DNA of 64,000 bases from an uncultured Cohaesibacter sp. (GCF_963676485.1 NZ_OY781114.1:682001-746000), one strand, 5' to 3'; numbered from the stretch's first letter, positions 10,544 through 18,663 are shown. The notes: generated by a model from the letters alone, not told the origin. Numbers and translations: made by a program.

Positions 10544-11236
10544 ATGTGCGGACGGTTTATCCTTCAGGGCTCATGGGCGGATATCCACGAAATGTATAAT
10601 CTCATTCGCCCTGAAGACCGGCAGCGCAATGTGCCTGCCCGCTATAATATCGCGCCAACACAGAATGTGCTCTATGTTGGCGAGCCAAGGGGCGAGCGGC
10701 GCTTGATGGAAGGGCGCTGGTGGCTTGTACCCCATTGGACCAACGAGCTGCAAAACAGATACCCCATGTTCAATGCCCGCTCGGAAGAAGCCCATACCAA
10801 GCCGTCCTTTCGCGATGCCTACAAGGTGGGGCGATGCCTCATTCCAGCTGATGGCTATTATGAATGGACCACAAGCAAGGCAGATGGCAAGAAGGATCCG
10901 CATCTGTTGCACCTGCCGGATTTCGAACCCTTCGCCTTTGCCGGGCTCTCGGCCTATAACCCGAAGCTGGATCTTTACAGCTGCACCATCCTCACGGCGC
11001 CTGCCGTGGATGAAATCCGGTCCATCCATCCGCGCATGCCCGTCATCCTGAAGCCCTCGGTATTTGATGCATGGTTGAGTGCACAAACATCTGTCCAGGA
11101 GGCCCGAGCACTTCTTGCGGAGCATCGAGACAGCGAATTGATCTCCTATCCTGTTGATCGCGCAATCGGGAGCAGCCGCGCGTCTGAAGCTTGGCTCATG
11201 GAGCGCTCTGACACGCACTCCAAGACTTTGTTATAA
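10544..11236 (+). CDS. yedK: HMCES/YedK SOS-response-associated abasic-site protein
   Basis: A 230-residue SRAP-domain protein. After removal of Met1, the invariant Cys2 (MCGRF) forms a thiazolidine crosslink with abasic sites in single-stranded DNA, shielding them from breakage. Other family landmarks are present: NARSE, the GYYEW glutamate and HPRMPVIL with the active-site histidine. The start is fixed by the need for Cys2; GGGAAA lies just upstream. The protein acts in the cytoplasm at stalled replication forks. It is transcribed alone. Confidence 0.93.
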   Translation: MCGRFILQGSWADIHEMYNLIRPEDRQRNVPARYNIAPTQNVLYVGEPRGERRLMEGRWWLVPHWTNELQNRYPMFNARSEEAHTKPSFRDAYKVGRCLIPADGYYEWTTSKADGKKDPHLLHLPDFEPFAFAGLSAYNPKLDLYSCTILTAPAVDEIRSIHPRMPVILKPSVFDAWLSAQTSVQEARALLAEHRDSELISYPVDRAIGSSRASEAWLMERSDTHSKTLL

Positions 11237-11336
11237 TTAGTCTTTCTCTTCTTTAAAACACATTAATCGCTATCGATCTGCCATGCGAGCGGGGGTGCAT
11301 TGCGCATGCCTGTGCGCATATGTCTTTGGGAAAATG

Positions 11337-11362
11337 GGAACAATTCAGGCTCTAGCGGCGTT
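11337..11362 (+). promoter_or_regulatory. EcfG-type general-stress promoter (DUF992 gene)
   Basis: GGAAC at 11337-11341, 17 bases, then CGTT at 11359-11362, matching the alphaproteobacterial EcfG consensus GGAAC-N16/17-CGTT. It ends 88 bases before the start at 11451. Confidence 0.75.
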
Positions 11363-11450
11363 TACTTGTCGAACCGGGCAGGAAGCCAAGAACAAGAATA
11401 AAGGCTTCTATGCCCATGCCGAAATTGCAAGGAATCTGGAGATTGATCCT

Positions 11451-11945
11451 ATGTCCCGTTTTATGAAATATCTTTTCATGGCCACCATCCCGGCGTTGGC
11501 TCTCAGCGCTCCAGCGGCGGCTGAGTCCATTGACCGTGTCGAGATCGGTCAGCTCAATTGCGCGGTCAAAGGTGGCGAGGGCTTTATTTTCAAATCCACC
11601 AAGGATCTCTCCTGCACATTTAAATCAGCCGATGCAGATGTTCCAGATGAAGCCTATTTCGGCGCTATCAACAAATTCGGGCTTGATATCGGCACCACAG
11701 ATCATGGCGTGATTTCATGGCTGGTGATGGCACCGACCACAGACGACTATCGCCCCGGCGCTCTTGCCGGTGATTATGCTGGTGTAAGTGCCCAGGCAAC
11801 CGTTGGTGCTGGTGTTGGCGGCAACCTGCTGGTGGGTGGCTCCGACGAGACCATTGCTCTGCAGCCGCTCAGTGTTTCCGCTCAAACCGGATTGAACTTC
11901 GCTTTGGCTGTCAGCGAGCTACAGCTGCGTTCGCTGGCTGACTGA
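11451..11945 (+). CDS. DUF992 family exported protein
   Basis: A 164-residue protein with a signal peptide (about 1-25, ending APAAA-E) and a DUF992 body. Family features visible are a leading GQLNC, SCTF, and glycine-rich strands (VGAGVGGNLLVGGS) ending in a LQPLS...NFALAVSELQLR segment. The function of DUF992 is unknown; members are small periplasmic or outer-membrane-associated proteins common in Hyphomicrobiales. The open frame extends upstream to 11283, but the ATG at 11451 places the signal peptide at the N-terminus. An EcfG-type promoter lies directly upstream, so it is probably a general-stress gene. Confidence 0.85.
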   Translation: MSRFMKYLFMATIPALALSAPAAAESIDRVEIGQLNCAVKGGEGFIFKSTKDLSCTFKSADADVPDEAYFGAINKFGLDIGTTDHGVISWLVMAPTTDDYRPGALAGDYAGVSAQATVGAGVGGNLLVGGSDETIALQPLSVSAQTGLNFALAVSELQLRSLAD

Positions 11946-12081
11946 TAGGGCTAAGCCCTCCCTGCCCGACCGTCCCTCGCACGGTTGGGCATTTCAGGGA
12001 CATTCATTTGACCAAGATTTTCTGGGCCAAAAGCGCATATCACAGGGCCCTCCCGAATAAACGCTACTCAGGAGCTTCATC

Positions 12082-12273
12082 ATGTTTACGGGTTATGGCC
12101 TTGTTGGCCTTATCATTCTTATTCTCGACATTTACGCCGTTATCAAGGTCGTCGGCAGCCATGAAAGCACGGGCGCCAAACTGCTCTGGATTCTTGGCAT
12201 CATCATCTTCCCGGTGCTAGGCCTTATTGTCTGGTTCTTTGCCGGTCCCGGCGGTCGCAGCGCCCGCCTTTGA
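12082..12273 (+). CDS. Small PLDc_N-domain membrane protein
   Basis: A 63-residue protein with two membrane helices (about 3-23 and 33-55) and the PLDc_N pattern LWILGIIIFPVLGLIVWFFAGP. This domain resembles the N-terminal membrane part of cardiolipin synthases but occurs alone in many small proteins of unknown role. AGGAG lies 9 bases before the ATG. Its last 57 bases overlap the 3' end of the convergent histidine kinase gene. Confidence 0.8.
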   Translation: MFTGYGLVGLIILILDIYAVIKVVGSHESTGAKLLWILGIIIFPVLGLIVWFFAGPGGRSARL

Positions 12274-13920
12274 TTTGCCCTTCGCGCGGCCATTCTGAGG
12301 CAAAGGCACGGTGATTTCCACTGTAAGGCCGTGCTTCTCAAACCGCCGCTCGATTGAACCGCGCAACTCACCCCGGATATTGGCGTCAATAAGCTTGGTG
12401 CCAAATCCCTTATGCTCAGGAGCCGCAAGCGCATTGTCGCTGAGTTCCTTCCAGACAAGCCTAAGATTTCTAACCTTGCCTTTCTGCTCAAGAGACCAGG
12501 TCACGTTGAGGGCCGCATTGTCCTTGGCGACATCGCTATATTTGAGCGCATTGGTTGCCAGCTCGTGGAAGGTCAGCGCAAAAGCCTGCACCGTTGTTTC
12601 ATCCAGCTCCACCTTCGGCCCTGAAATAGTGCCACCGAATTGCTCTTCTCCCAAAACCTGACCCAATTCCTTGGACAGCAGATCGGCCAGATCGGCCCGC
12701 TGCCAATGCGAGCGTGTGAGAGCGTCCTGTGCGTTTGCCATGGCCTGCAGCCGCGCCGTAAGGCTTTCGGAATATTCTTCGATGGTCTCGGAGTGATGAG
12801 CGGTCTGGCGCGCCATGGCCAGAATGCGGGCGATGGAGTTCTTGATACGGTGCTTCATTTCCTGCAGAAGCAAATCTTTTTCTATCAGGTTCTTTTCCGA
12901 CAGCTTTTGCAAGGTGTTGGCCGTACGCACGGCGCGCAGCTGGAAATGGGTTATCCATGCCAGCATGGCGGCCAGAAGGAAGAAGACCGCAAAAGACACA
13001 TAAGGGGCAGCAGTCTGAAGCGTCCAGTCCAGCTTGTTCTTTACCCGAATATCCAGCACCCATTTGCGCCCGCCAACCTCCATGACACGGGTCACACGCG
13101 AGCCGAACAGCTCGGCATCATCATAAAGCGCGGATTTGAACAAGGGACGGCTCTTGTCATCCAGATCACGGACCTGCAGCGCCAAAGGCAACATCGGCTT
13201 CTGAGAGAGAGCCGTCGTAAAGAGGTCACCAGCCCTGAAGGGTGCATAAACCAGCCCCTTGATCGGTTTTCGAGCAATTGATGGGCCCAAGCCAGAATAG
13301 GCGTCAGGCGTGTCGGTATCATCATATCTTGAATAGACCAGGAAACCGGCCTGCTTGATGGCCGTGATTTCCTGCACCAGTTCTACCGGCCCGGAGGCAA
13401 CCATTTTCCCGGTCTCATAGGCCTTTTGAATGGCTAACCGGCGCACGGGTTCGGAATACATATCATAGCCGATAGCAGCGTGGTTCCGGTCTGTCAGCGG
13501 TTCAAGCAGCGTAATGGCCGCCCGCTCGGTCTGGTCCGTTTCAGGCCAAACCTTGGCGTCGGGTCCGTAGTCTCGCTTGAGAATTGCCCCAAGCGCTTCG
13601 TCCTGGCTGGGAGAAATAGATTCAGCAAAGCCGATCCCCTGAAGGCCGGGATAATTATCCTCAAGTTTGAAACCGGCGATGATCCTGTCAAACTGCTTGT
13701 GCCGAATACGCTTGGGCGTTGCAGAAATGAACGCAGTGGTGGCCCTGAGAAGCGCAAAATGCTGCGACAGGCGCAGGGAAACGCGGTCAACAACCTGGCC
13801 GGCCAAGTCTTCCGCACGTTTTTCGGTTGCCAATTCTGCGTTGTTATAGAGCATCAGCGATGCACCAGTGCCAATAATCATGACTGTTGAAAAGACAATC
13901 GGAGCAATAAGTCTGTGCAT
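12217..13920 (-). CDS. CHASE-domain HWE-family sensor histidine kinase
   Basis: A 567-residue membrane kinase. TM1 is at about 5-25, an extracytoplasmic CHASE domain spans about 60-270, and TM2 is at about 304-327. The HWE kinase core has EMKHRIKN with phospho-acceptor His357, the N-box HELATNALKY and the WxE signature VWKE. CHASE domains sense small ligands outside the membrane. HWE kinases near phyR commonly feed phosphate to PhyR, so this may be a PhyK-like input to the stress response about 1 kb away. That link is inferred from gene context. The C-terminal tail (KGKSKAGAATAGTGKEPDNKA) is low-complexity and is encoded opposite the PLDc_N gene. Confidence 0.88.
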   Translation of the reverse strand: MHRLIAPIVFSTVMIIGTGASLMLYNNAELATEKRAEDLAGQVVDRVSLRLSQHFALLRATTAFISATPKRIRHKQFDRIIAGFKLEDNYPGLQGIGFAESISPSQDEALGAILKRDYGPDAKVWPETDQTERAAITLLEPLTDRNHAAIGYDMYSEPVRRLAIQKAYETGKMVASGPVELVQEITAIKQAGFLVYSRYDDTDTPDAYSGLGPSIARKPIKGLVYAPFRAGDLFTTALSQKPMLPLALQVRDLDDKSRPLFKSALYDDAELFGSRVTRVMEVGGRKWVLDIRVKNKLDWTLQTAAPYVSFAVFFLLAAMLAWITHFQLRAVRTANTLQKLSEKNLIEKDLLLQEMKHRIKNSIARILAMARQTAHHSETIEEYSESLTARLQAMANAQDALTRSHWQRADLADLLSKELGQVLGEEQFGGTISGPKVELDETTVQAFALTFHELATNALKYSDVAKDNAALNVTWSLEQKGKVRNLRLVWKELSDNALAAPEHKGFGTKLIDANIRGELRGSIERRFEKHGLTVEITVPLPQNGRAKGKSKAGAATAGTGKEPDNKA

Positions 13921-14147
13921 GCGTCTACCATAGTGCGGTGTAAATTTCAGGAAACGGAATAATGCCCATTCAAGGCAGCTTTTTGATTATAGGAAACTTA
14001 CAAAAATTTGGCAGCGGAAAAAAAAGTCATCCCCGAAAACAATACAAGCCAAACAAAAGCGAGTTTATCCTGACCCTTAGGGAAATTCTTACCTCATGTA
14101 ACACATGCCTCACGCGCCCAATTTCTGTTTTCCCACCCTGTTTTCTT

Positions 14148-14172
14148 GGAACGTTCACAGTCTCCACACGTT
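14148..14172 (+). promoter_or_regulatory. EcfG-type promoter (csbD-like gene)
   Basis: GGAAC at 14148-14152, 16-base spacer, CGTT at 14169-14172, 55 bases before the ATG at 14228. Confidence 0.8.
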
Positions 14173-14227
14173 GATTAAGTGAGGATCGCGAAGCGGTCTT
14201 ACGACAAGTCAAACAAGGAGAAACGCT

Positions 14228-14425
14228 ATGAACTGGAATCAGATCGAAGGCAATTGGGAACAGATCAAAGGCAATGTTCAGGCACAGTGGGGCCGATTGA
14301 CTGACGACGACATTGACGTGATCGCGGGCAACCGTAAAGCCTTGGCAGGCAAGCTGCAGGAGCTTTATGGCAAGCAGGAAGAGGAAATCGATCGTGAAAT
14401 CGATGAATGGATGGCGAACCACTGA
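14228..14425 (+). CDS. CsbD-like general stress protein
   Basis: A 65-residue hydrophilic protein of the CsbD family. It starts MNWNQIEGNWEQIKGN and continues with QWGRLTDDDIDVIAGNRKAL and a helical, acidic C-terminus. CsbD proteins are abundant small stress proteins of unknown biochemical role (sigma-B controlled in Bacillus). AAGGAG lies just before the start. The EcfG promoter upstream and the terminator downstream make it a single-gene stress transcript. Confidence 0.92.
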   Translation: MNWNQIEGNWEQIKGNVQAQWGRLTDDDIDVIAGNRKALAGKLQELYGKQEEEIDREIDEWMANH

Positions 14426-14455
14426 CCGCTCGCAACAGCCTCAGTCGGGATAAAG

Positions 14456-14481
14456 CGGAGCCTTAACGGCTCCGTTTTTTT
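14456..14481 (+). terminator. Terminator of csbD-like gene
   Basis: A 7-bp stem (14456-14462 with 14468-14474), TTAAC loop, followed by seven T. Confidence 0.85.
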
Positions 14482-14596
14482 GTGCCCGTTTTTGTGCCCG
14501 GTCAATCAGCAATTGGCCAGACCAGACAGAGACAGAGACAGATTTTTAAAGGCACTTATCTTCTTTTCTTAACTACGCTTTATCTTCAGGCAAAAG

Positions 14597-14628
14597 AAAA
14601 GCGGTCCTGATCTGGCAGAACCGCTTTT
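14597..14628 (-). terminator. Terminator of DUF1328 gene
   Basis: A perfect 9-bp stem (14597-14605 with 14620-14628) has A and T runs built into its ends. It lies 27 bases past the stop of the minus-strand DUF1328 gene and could also stop plus-strand readthrough. Confidence 0.7.
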
Positions 14629-14654
14629 GTGAGAGATTGGTTGGCCTGTCGTCT

Positions 14655-14819
14655 CTATCGACCGCGTACAAGATGCATCAACAGGGATATGACGAGAAAC
14701 GCCAAGAACAGGAAGAACAAGATCTGAGCGATCCCGGCCGAAGCCCCTGCAATTCCACCAAACCCAAGTACACCCGCGACGATTGCGACAATAAAGAACA
14801 CCAAAGCATAATAAAGCAT
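14655..14819 (-). CDS. DUF1328 (UPF0391) small membrane protein
   Basis: A 54-residue protein, almost entirely two membrane helices joined by the glycine-rich [18 protein letters not shown], which is the DUF1328/YtjA pattern. These proteins are stress-inducible inner-membrane peptides of unknown function. The start at 14819 is chosen because GGAG sits 7-8 bases upstream and the longer frame adds a non-conserved tail. An EcfG promoter lies 30-55 bases upstream. Confidence 0.9.
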   Translation of the reverse strand: MLYYALVFFIVAIVAGVLGFGGIAGASAGIAQILFFLFLAFLVISLLMHLVRGR

Positions 14820-14848
14820 GTTATTTCTCCTTTGCACTACATGAATAA

Positions 14849-14874
14849 AACGATTCATGACAAAGGTTTGTTCC
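14849..14874 (-). promoter_or_regulatory. EcfG-type promoter (DUF1328 gene)
   Basis: On the minus strand, GGAAC (14874-14870), 17 bases, then CGTT (14852-14849). It sits between the phyR stop codon and the DUF1328 gene. Confidence 0.75.
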
Positions 14875-14895
14875 ATGCTGCATCAGCATTTTTTC

Positions 14896-15678
14896 TTATG
14901 AAGTCCTTTCAAAGAACAATGCCTGACTAATCAACGCCTTCACCATATCTTCATTGAAGGGCTTAGTAACCAGGAATGTCGGTTCCGGACGCTCTCCGGT
15001 CAGCAGGCGCTCCGGAAAAGCCGTGATGAAGATCACAGGAATATCGCTATCCTTGAGAATGTCATTGACCGCATCAATCCCCGAAGACCCGTCGGCAAGC
15101 TGGATGTCAGCCAGCACCATTTTGGGTTTGTCGCTGTTGTAGAGTTCAATCGCCTCGTCATAGGTGCGCGCAATGCCCGTGACCCGATGCCCCAGACTTT
15201 CGACCATCTGTTCGATATCCATCGCAATCAGAGGCTCGTCCTCGATGATCATGATGTCGGTCGCCACCTGCTTTGAAATCAGCTCAGAAGCTTCACTCAG
15301 CAAGTCAGGCACAGCCCCTTCTTCTACCCCAAGCACAACGGCTATATCGCCAGGAGCAAATTCTTCGACAGACGCCAAGAGGAAGGCCTGACGCGGCGCG
15401 GGGGGCACATTCTGAAGATTGGTCTGCGCGCGGCTCTCCCATCCATAAGGAGATTGGGCAGGCGGGACTTCTACATTGGCTCTTCGATAAAGATCAGAGA
15501 ACAACTTATAGAGCGAAACGCGATCACTGCTGGCTTTCGGAAAAAGGGAAACGTCAGCAATCAACGCTTCCAGAGTGGCTGCCACAAAGGCATCACCAGA
15601 TGTTTGAGATCCTGTCACAGCGCGTGCGTAGCGACGAAGATAGGGAAGATGCGCGGCAACACGAGTAGAAAGCGTCAT
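14896..15678 (-). CDS. phyR: PhyR general-stress response regulator
   Basis: A 260-residue anti-anti-sigma regulator. Residues 1-135 form a sigma-like domain mimicking ECF sigma2/sigma4 (APRQAFLLASVEEFAPGDIAVVLGV). Residues 140-258 form a receiver domain with acidic pocket EDE, phospho-acceptor Asp191 (MVLADIQL), Thr219 in FITAF and a lysine in TKPF. When phosphorylated by HWE kinases, PhyR binds NepR and frees the sigma factor EcfG. The start has AGGAG about 10 bases upstream. It is divergent from nepR-ecfG, the classic arrangement, and shares a promoter region with it. Confidence 0.96.
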   Translation of the reverse strand: MTLSTRVAAHLPYLRRYARAVTGSQTSGDAFVAATLEALIADVSLFPKASSDRVSLYKLFSDLYRRANVEVPPAQSPYGWESRAQTNLQNVPPAPRQAFLLASVEEFAPGDIAVVLGVEEGAVPDLLSEASELISKQVATDIMIIEDEPLIAMDIEQMVESLGHRVTGIARTYDEAIELYNSDKPKMVLADIQLADGSSGIDAVNDILKDSDIPVIFITAFPERLLTGERPEPTFLVTKPFNEDMVKALISQALFFERTS

Positions 15679-15736
15679 CTATAATCCTCTCCTTGATAGT
15701 ATCGATCGTAGAATCGAGAATGTAGTATATCGATAC

Positions 15737-15761
15737 AATCCGCCAGCCAAAAAAAAGTTCC
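15737..15761 (-). promoter_or_regulatory. Probable EcfG-type promoter of phyR (imperfect -10)
   Basis: On the minus strand, GGAAC (15761-15757), 16 bases, then GATT in place of CGTT (15740-15737). PhyR is autoregulated in relatives, and the position 59 bases before the start fits, but the -10 box deviates. Confidence 0.5.
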
Positions 15762-15769
15762 AACTTTGC

Positions 15770-15794
15770 GGAACTTTTTTGCAAATGAGGCGTT
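15770..15794 (+). promoter_or_regulatory. EcfG-type promoter of nepR-ecfG
   Basis: GGAAC at 15770-15774, 16 bases, CGTT at 15791-15794, 49 bases before nepR. It implies positive autoregulation of the sigma factor. Its -35 box lies only 8 bases from the divergent GGAAC of phyR. Confidence 0.85.
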
Positions 15795-15843
15795 TTTGTA
15801 ACAAGACCGAGACAAATCCTTGGCCTCTAAAGGTGTTCTAAAA

Positions 15844-16065
15844 ATGATCAATGATAAAGAAAAATCGGGCATTTTGAGTGCGTCCGACATGTTGGGAGGG
15901 ACCGTTCAGCCAAAAGAAGACTTGGATCCGAACGGTGCCATCGCCCAAAAGCTAAAGGCGCTATATACCCAAACCGAGCAGGAAGCCATTCCGGATCGTT
16001 TTCTGGATTTGCTTGAACAGCTGGACAAAGCCGAACAGGCTGCCAACAGCCTTGGCGAGAGGTAA
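15844..16065 (+). CDS. nepR: NepR anti-sigma factor
   Basis: A 73-residue cytoplasmic anti-sigma factor. The conserved core IPDRFLDLLEQLDKAE is the NepR helix that clamps the EcfG sigma2 and sigma4 domains. PhyR-P competes for the same surface and releases the sigma factor. The start at 15844 is the only ATG after the promoter; a TTG at 15820 has no ribosome site. It is followed 9 bases later by ecfG in one operon. Confidence 0.93.
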   Translation: MINDKEKSGILSASDMLGGTVQPKEDLDPNGAIAQKLKALYTQTEQEAIPDRFLDLLEQLDKAEQAANSLGER

Positions 16066-16074
16066 ACGCTCAAG

Positions 16075-16629
16075 ATGCAAAAAGCTGACAACAGTTTCAA
16101 GCGGGAGATGCTCTCCGTGCTTCCAAGCCTGCGCGCCTTCGCGATGTCACTTTGTGGCAAGCATGACCGCGCCGACGATCTGGTTCAGGACACGGTGATG
16201 AAAGCCTGGTCCAAGCAGGAGAGCTTCGAGGCAGGCACCAACATGCGTGCTTGGCTCTTTACCATCCTGCGCAATGAATTCTACAGCCAGATGCGCAAAA
16301 GCGGACGCGAGATTCAGGACAGCGAAGGCACTTTCACGGACAGCCTCTCCATCCAGCCAGCTCAGCATGGCCAGATGGATTTGCAGGACTTCCGGAATGC
16401 GCTTTCCAAGCTGCCTGACAATCAACGCGAAGCGATTGTCCTTGTGGGCGCTTCAGGCATGTCCTACGAGGAAGCTGCCGTGATTTGTGAATGCAAGGTC
16501 GGCACGATCAAAAGCCGCGTCAACAGGGCACGAGCCCATCTGCAGGAGCTTTTGTCTCTGGAAGAAGATGGCAACTACCACCCGGACAATTCATCTGCCT
16601 CTGTTGTATCTCAGGCTTTTGTGAACTGA
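16075..16629 (+). CDS. ecfG: EcfG-family general-stress sigma factor
   Basis: A 184-residue ECF sigma factor. Sigma2 contains the promoter-melting segment RADDLVQDTVMKAW (about 33-46). The sigma4 helix-turn-helix (about 103-160) contains LPDNQREAIVLVG, MSYEEAAVICECKVGTIKSRVNRAR. It directs transcription from GGAAC-N16/17-CGTT promoters, seven of which occur around this locus. It is co-transcribed with nepR, GAGG at the end of nepR probably being its ribosome site, and is followed by a strong terminator. Confidence 0.96.
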   Translation: MQKADNSFKREMLSVLPSLRAFAMSLCGKHDRADDLVQDTVMKAWSKQESFEAGTNMRAWLFTILRNEFYSQMRKSGREIQDSEGTFTDSLSIQPAQHGQMDLQDFRNALSKLPDNQREAIVLVGASGMSYEEAAVICECKVGTIKSRVNRARAHLQELLSLEEDGNYHPDNSSASVVSQAFVN

Positions 16630-16686
16630 TCATCTCCTCATTTGAAAAATTTCTTTTCATACCCCAATTCTGACAGCCCTATTTAG

Positions 16687-16718
16687 CCCGATGTGCCCAA
16701 ACCGCGCATCGGGTTTTT
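16687..16718 (+). terminator. Terminator of nepR-ecfG
   Basis: Stem 16687-16696 with 16704-16713 (one G-T pair), then five T. Confidence 0.85.
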
Positions 16719-16906
16719 CTTGTCCTGTTCCGGCCCGCTCTTTGCATGCACCGCCCCAAAGAGCGGACGCAGCTTTCAATAGTGCCCAATCAATTGGACA
16801 GGCGAGCGCTGATGGTCGACTAGTTCTCCTCAAGACAGAAAACTTCAGGGCGCCTCAATATAATAGAGACAGCTTGGGATCAGTATCCCACCTGCTTTTG
16901 CAGCAC

Positions 16907-16944
16907 AAAAAATCCCTCCCCATTCGCGGTGAATAAGGAGGGAT
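16907..16944 (-). terminator. Terminator of dps
   Basis: An 8-bp stem (16912-16919 with 16937-16944). On the minus strand it is followed by a T run, read as A at 16907-16912 on the plus strand. Confidence 0.75.
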
Positions 16945-17004
16945 GAAAAGCTCTATTCTATTTCTGGCCCCTGTCTATTGCTGACCCTTGCCAGAAAGAT
17001 TTCA

Positions 17005-17514
17005 TCAGTCGCTGACGATGGCCCGTAGCATCCAGAGGGCTTTCTCATGGAATGTCAGGCGCGCAGTCAACATATCCTCGGTTACTAGGTCTCCCGCGTC
17101 TCCGGCAGACTGGCCTGCGCGACGCATGGTACGCACGAGTTCCTCATGCATGGCAATCAGATCTTCCACCATATCTTGCGCCTTGAGATCTTTTACATCT
17201 CCGCGCTCAGGCATGAAATTGCCGAAATTTGCTCCTTTGACCGGCGCAAGAGCGTCCAACGCACGAATGCGCTCGGCAATAACGTCGGCTGCGGCAAACA
17301 GGTCGTTATAATGCTCTTCAGTCAGCTCGTGCAGCGACTTGAATAGAGGGCCAACCACGTTCCAGTGATAGATATGACTTACCACTGTCAGCTTGTATGT
17401 CGCTCCGAGGATATCGGACAGAGCCTCAGCCATGTCTTTGCGATAGGTTTCGTCCAAGCCGTTGTTCATACCCGTTTCACTTGGAGTGGTTTGCAATACA
17501 GCTTGTACAGTCAT
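17005..17514 (-). CDS. dps: Dps DNA-protecting ferritin-like protein
   Basis: A 169-residue Dps/ferritin-like protein. The ferroxidase signature is intact: SHIYHWNVVGPLFKSLHELTEEHYNDLFAAADVIAERI supplies the His, Asp and Glu ligands. Dodecamers oxidise Fe(II) with hydrogen peroxide, store iron and in many species coat DNA. The start at 17514 (ATG) has AAGGA about 10 bases upstream; the longer frame opens only with TTG at 17547. It lies 123 bases after the YqjE-like gene on the same strand and may be partly co-transcribed. I found no EcfG promoter immediately upstream. Confidence 0.95.
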   Translation of the reverse strand: MTVQAVLQTTPSETGMNNGLDETYRKDMAEALSDILGATYKLTVVSHIYHWNVVGPLFKSLHELTEEHYNDLFAAADVIAERIRALDALAPVKGANFGNFMPERGDVKDLKAQDMVEDLIAMHEELVRTMRRAGQSAGDAGDLVTEDMLTARLTFHEKALWMLRAIVSD

Positions 17515-17637
17515 TATCAGGAGTCCTTTCTGAATTTGTTTCGTCAATAGGAGGAGCGAGCGCGGATCTATCTGCCCAAGGCCCGACCCTCAGCCATCAC
17601 GCCACATCCGGACCTTTCCAGACCTGACCCATAAGGC

Positions 17638-18060
17638 TCAGCGTTCGGACGAGCGCTTGCGCGATACATATCCTGCGGCAGAAATACCGGCGCCGAGCGC
17701 CATCATCAGCAACGGAGAGGCCCTCACGATTTGAAGGATGGCCTGCATGGTTGCCAGATCAGAGCTGGTCGCAGCTCGTGCAGCGGCCCTTATGCGGGCC
17801 CGGCGCTTGCGTCTCCTAGCGAGAAAATACAGCACAACCGCGCTGGCCAAAAAAGCCAAAGCTGCCAGAATGATCGACGCCTCCAGTGCGCCAAGATAGC
17901 GTTCCAGCACGATGAACAGCGCTAGAAGCCCAAAGGCCACACCGATGAAGCCGGCAAGGAAGGCCACTAAAAACAGCAGCCCGTCCTCTGCGCCCCCTTT
18001 AAGCTCTCGCTTTATGCCGGGGCCTGCCAGATCGGCCAGGATGGAGACCAGAGCGCCCAT
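17638..18060 (-). CDS. YqjE-like (holin superfamily III) membrane protein
   Basis: A 140-residue inner-membrane protein with two strong helices (about 28-52 and 58-80), a very basic loop (ARRRKRRARIRAAARAA) and a third hydrophobic stretch near 115-130. This matches the phage-holin-3_6/YqjE family, which is usually encoded next to a DUF883/YqjD protein, as here (3-base gap). The pair is associated with stationary-phase or stress membranes; the molecular role is not established. Confidence 0.75.
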   Translation of the reverse strand: MGALVSILADLAGPGIKRELKGGAEDGLLFLVAFLAGFIGVAFGLLALFIVLERYLGALEASIILAALAFLASAVVLYFLARRRKRRARIRAAARAATSSDLATMQAILQIVRASPLLMMALGAGISAAGYVSRKRSSER

Positions 18061-18063
18061 GGG

Positions 18064-18384
18064 TTATTTGCGAACCAAGAGGGCAGCCAAGAAACCAACA
18101 CCGGCAGCCAGACCAACCGCAACCAGCGGCTTCTTGCGAATTTCGAGCATCATGCGCGCTTCAGCACGGCCGGCATCTTCGCTGAGGTCTGTCAGCTTGT
18201 CCTGCGCCTTGTCTACGGCAGATTTTGCCACGCCACGAGCGCGCTCCTGCAAGTTGATCACATCTTCGGTCCCGCGTTTGGCTAGCAGTTCCGTGATGCT
18301 TGCAATGTCGCTGCGAAGCTCTTCGATCTGCTTGGTAAGATCAGCATCTTTCGTGGATTCGCTTTTGTTGTTGGCAACAGCCAT
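18064..18384 (-). CDS. YqjD/ElaB-like (DUF883) membrane-anchored protein
   Basis: A 106-residue protein with an N-terminal amphipathic coiled coil (TKQIEELRSDIASITELLAKRG), a further helical segment, then the C-terminal anchor KKPLVAVGLAAGVGFLAALLVRK. This is the layout of DUF883 proteins, which in E. coli bind stationary-phase ribosomes to the membrane. The start at 18384 has AGGAG 9 bases upstream; a longer frame to 18432 lacks a site. It is first gene of a pair with the YqjE-like protein. Confidence 0.82.
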   Translation of the reverse strand: MAVANNKSESTKDADLTKQIEELRSDIASITELLAKRGTEDVINLQERARGVAKSAVDKAQDKLTDLSEDAGRAEARMMLEIRKKPLVAVGLAAGVGFLAALLVRK

Positions 18385-18430
18385 AACGCAATCTCCTGTT
18401 TCGATATTTGTGTTCGTCAGATATCTAAAC

Positions 18431-18456
18431 AATGCATGGAAGCCAGCCTTTGTTCC
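18431..18456 (-). promoter_or_regulatory. Possible EcfG-type promoter of the YqjDE-like pair
   Basis: On the minus strand, GGAAC (18456-18452), 17 bases, then CATT (18434-18431), one mismatch in the -10 core. It is 47 bases before the start. Confidence 0.4.
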
Positions 18457-18490
18457 TGAATTTTCCGGTTATTTTTATTTTGAATTTTTC

Positions 18491-18515
18491 GGAACCATTT
18501 GCTGTTCCATGCGTT
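18491..18515 (+). promoter_or_regulatory. EcfG-type promoter of the cytoplasmic HWE kinase
   Basis: GGAAC at 18491-18495, 16 bases, CGTT at 18512-18515. This leaves a leader of about 140 bases before the kinase start at 18664. Confidence 0.75.
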
Positions 18516-18663
18516 TAGAAAATGAATCGTGTGCGTGCGCGTGCCTTTTTATTTGCAGGAAGCTCGCCAGAAAGCCCGATAGAAGCCAACGATATGCTCG
18601 TTGAAAAGGAACTACACGAGACCGAGAAAAAGGGTCATTTTCTCTCTTGAGGCCTAAGTTGAG

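Larger units (their letters stand above)
16630..17004. other. Intergenic region between ecfG and dps
   Basis: A 375-base stretch between convergent genes. Apart from the terminators of ecfG (16687-16718) and dps (16907-16944) I see nothing coding in it. Confidence 0.6.

Noticed and set aside
18522-18650. A 42-codon open frame right after the EcfG promoter at 18491
   Set aside because: Its ATG is only 7 bases after the -10 box, there is no ribosome site and the translation is not familiar.
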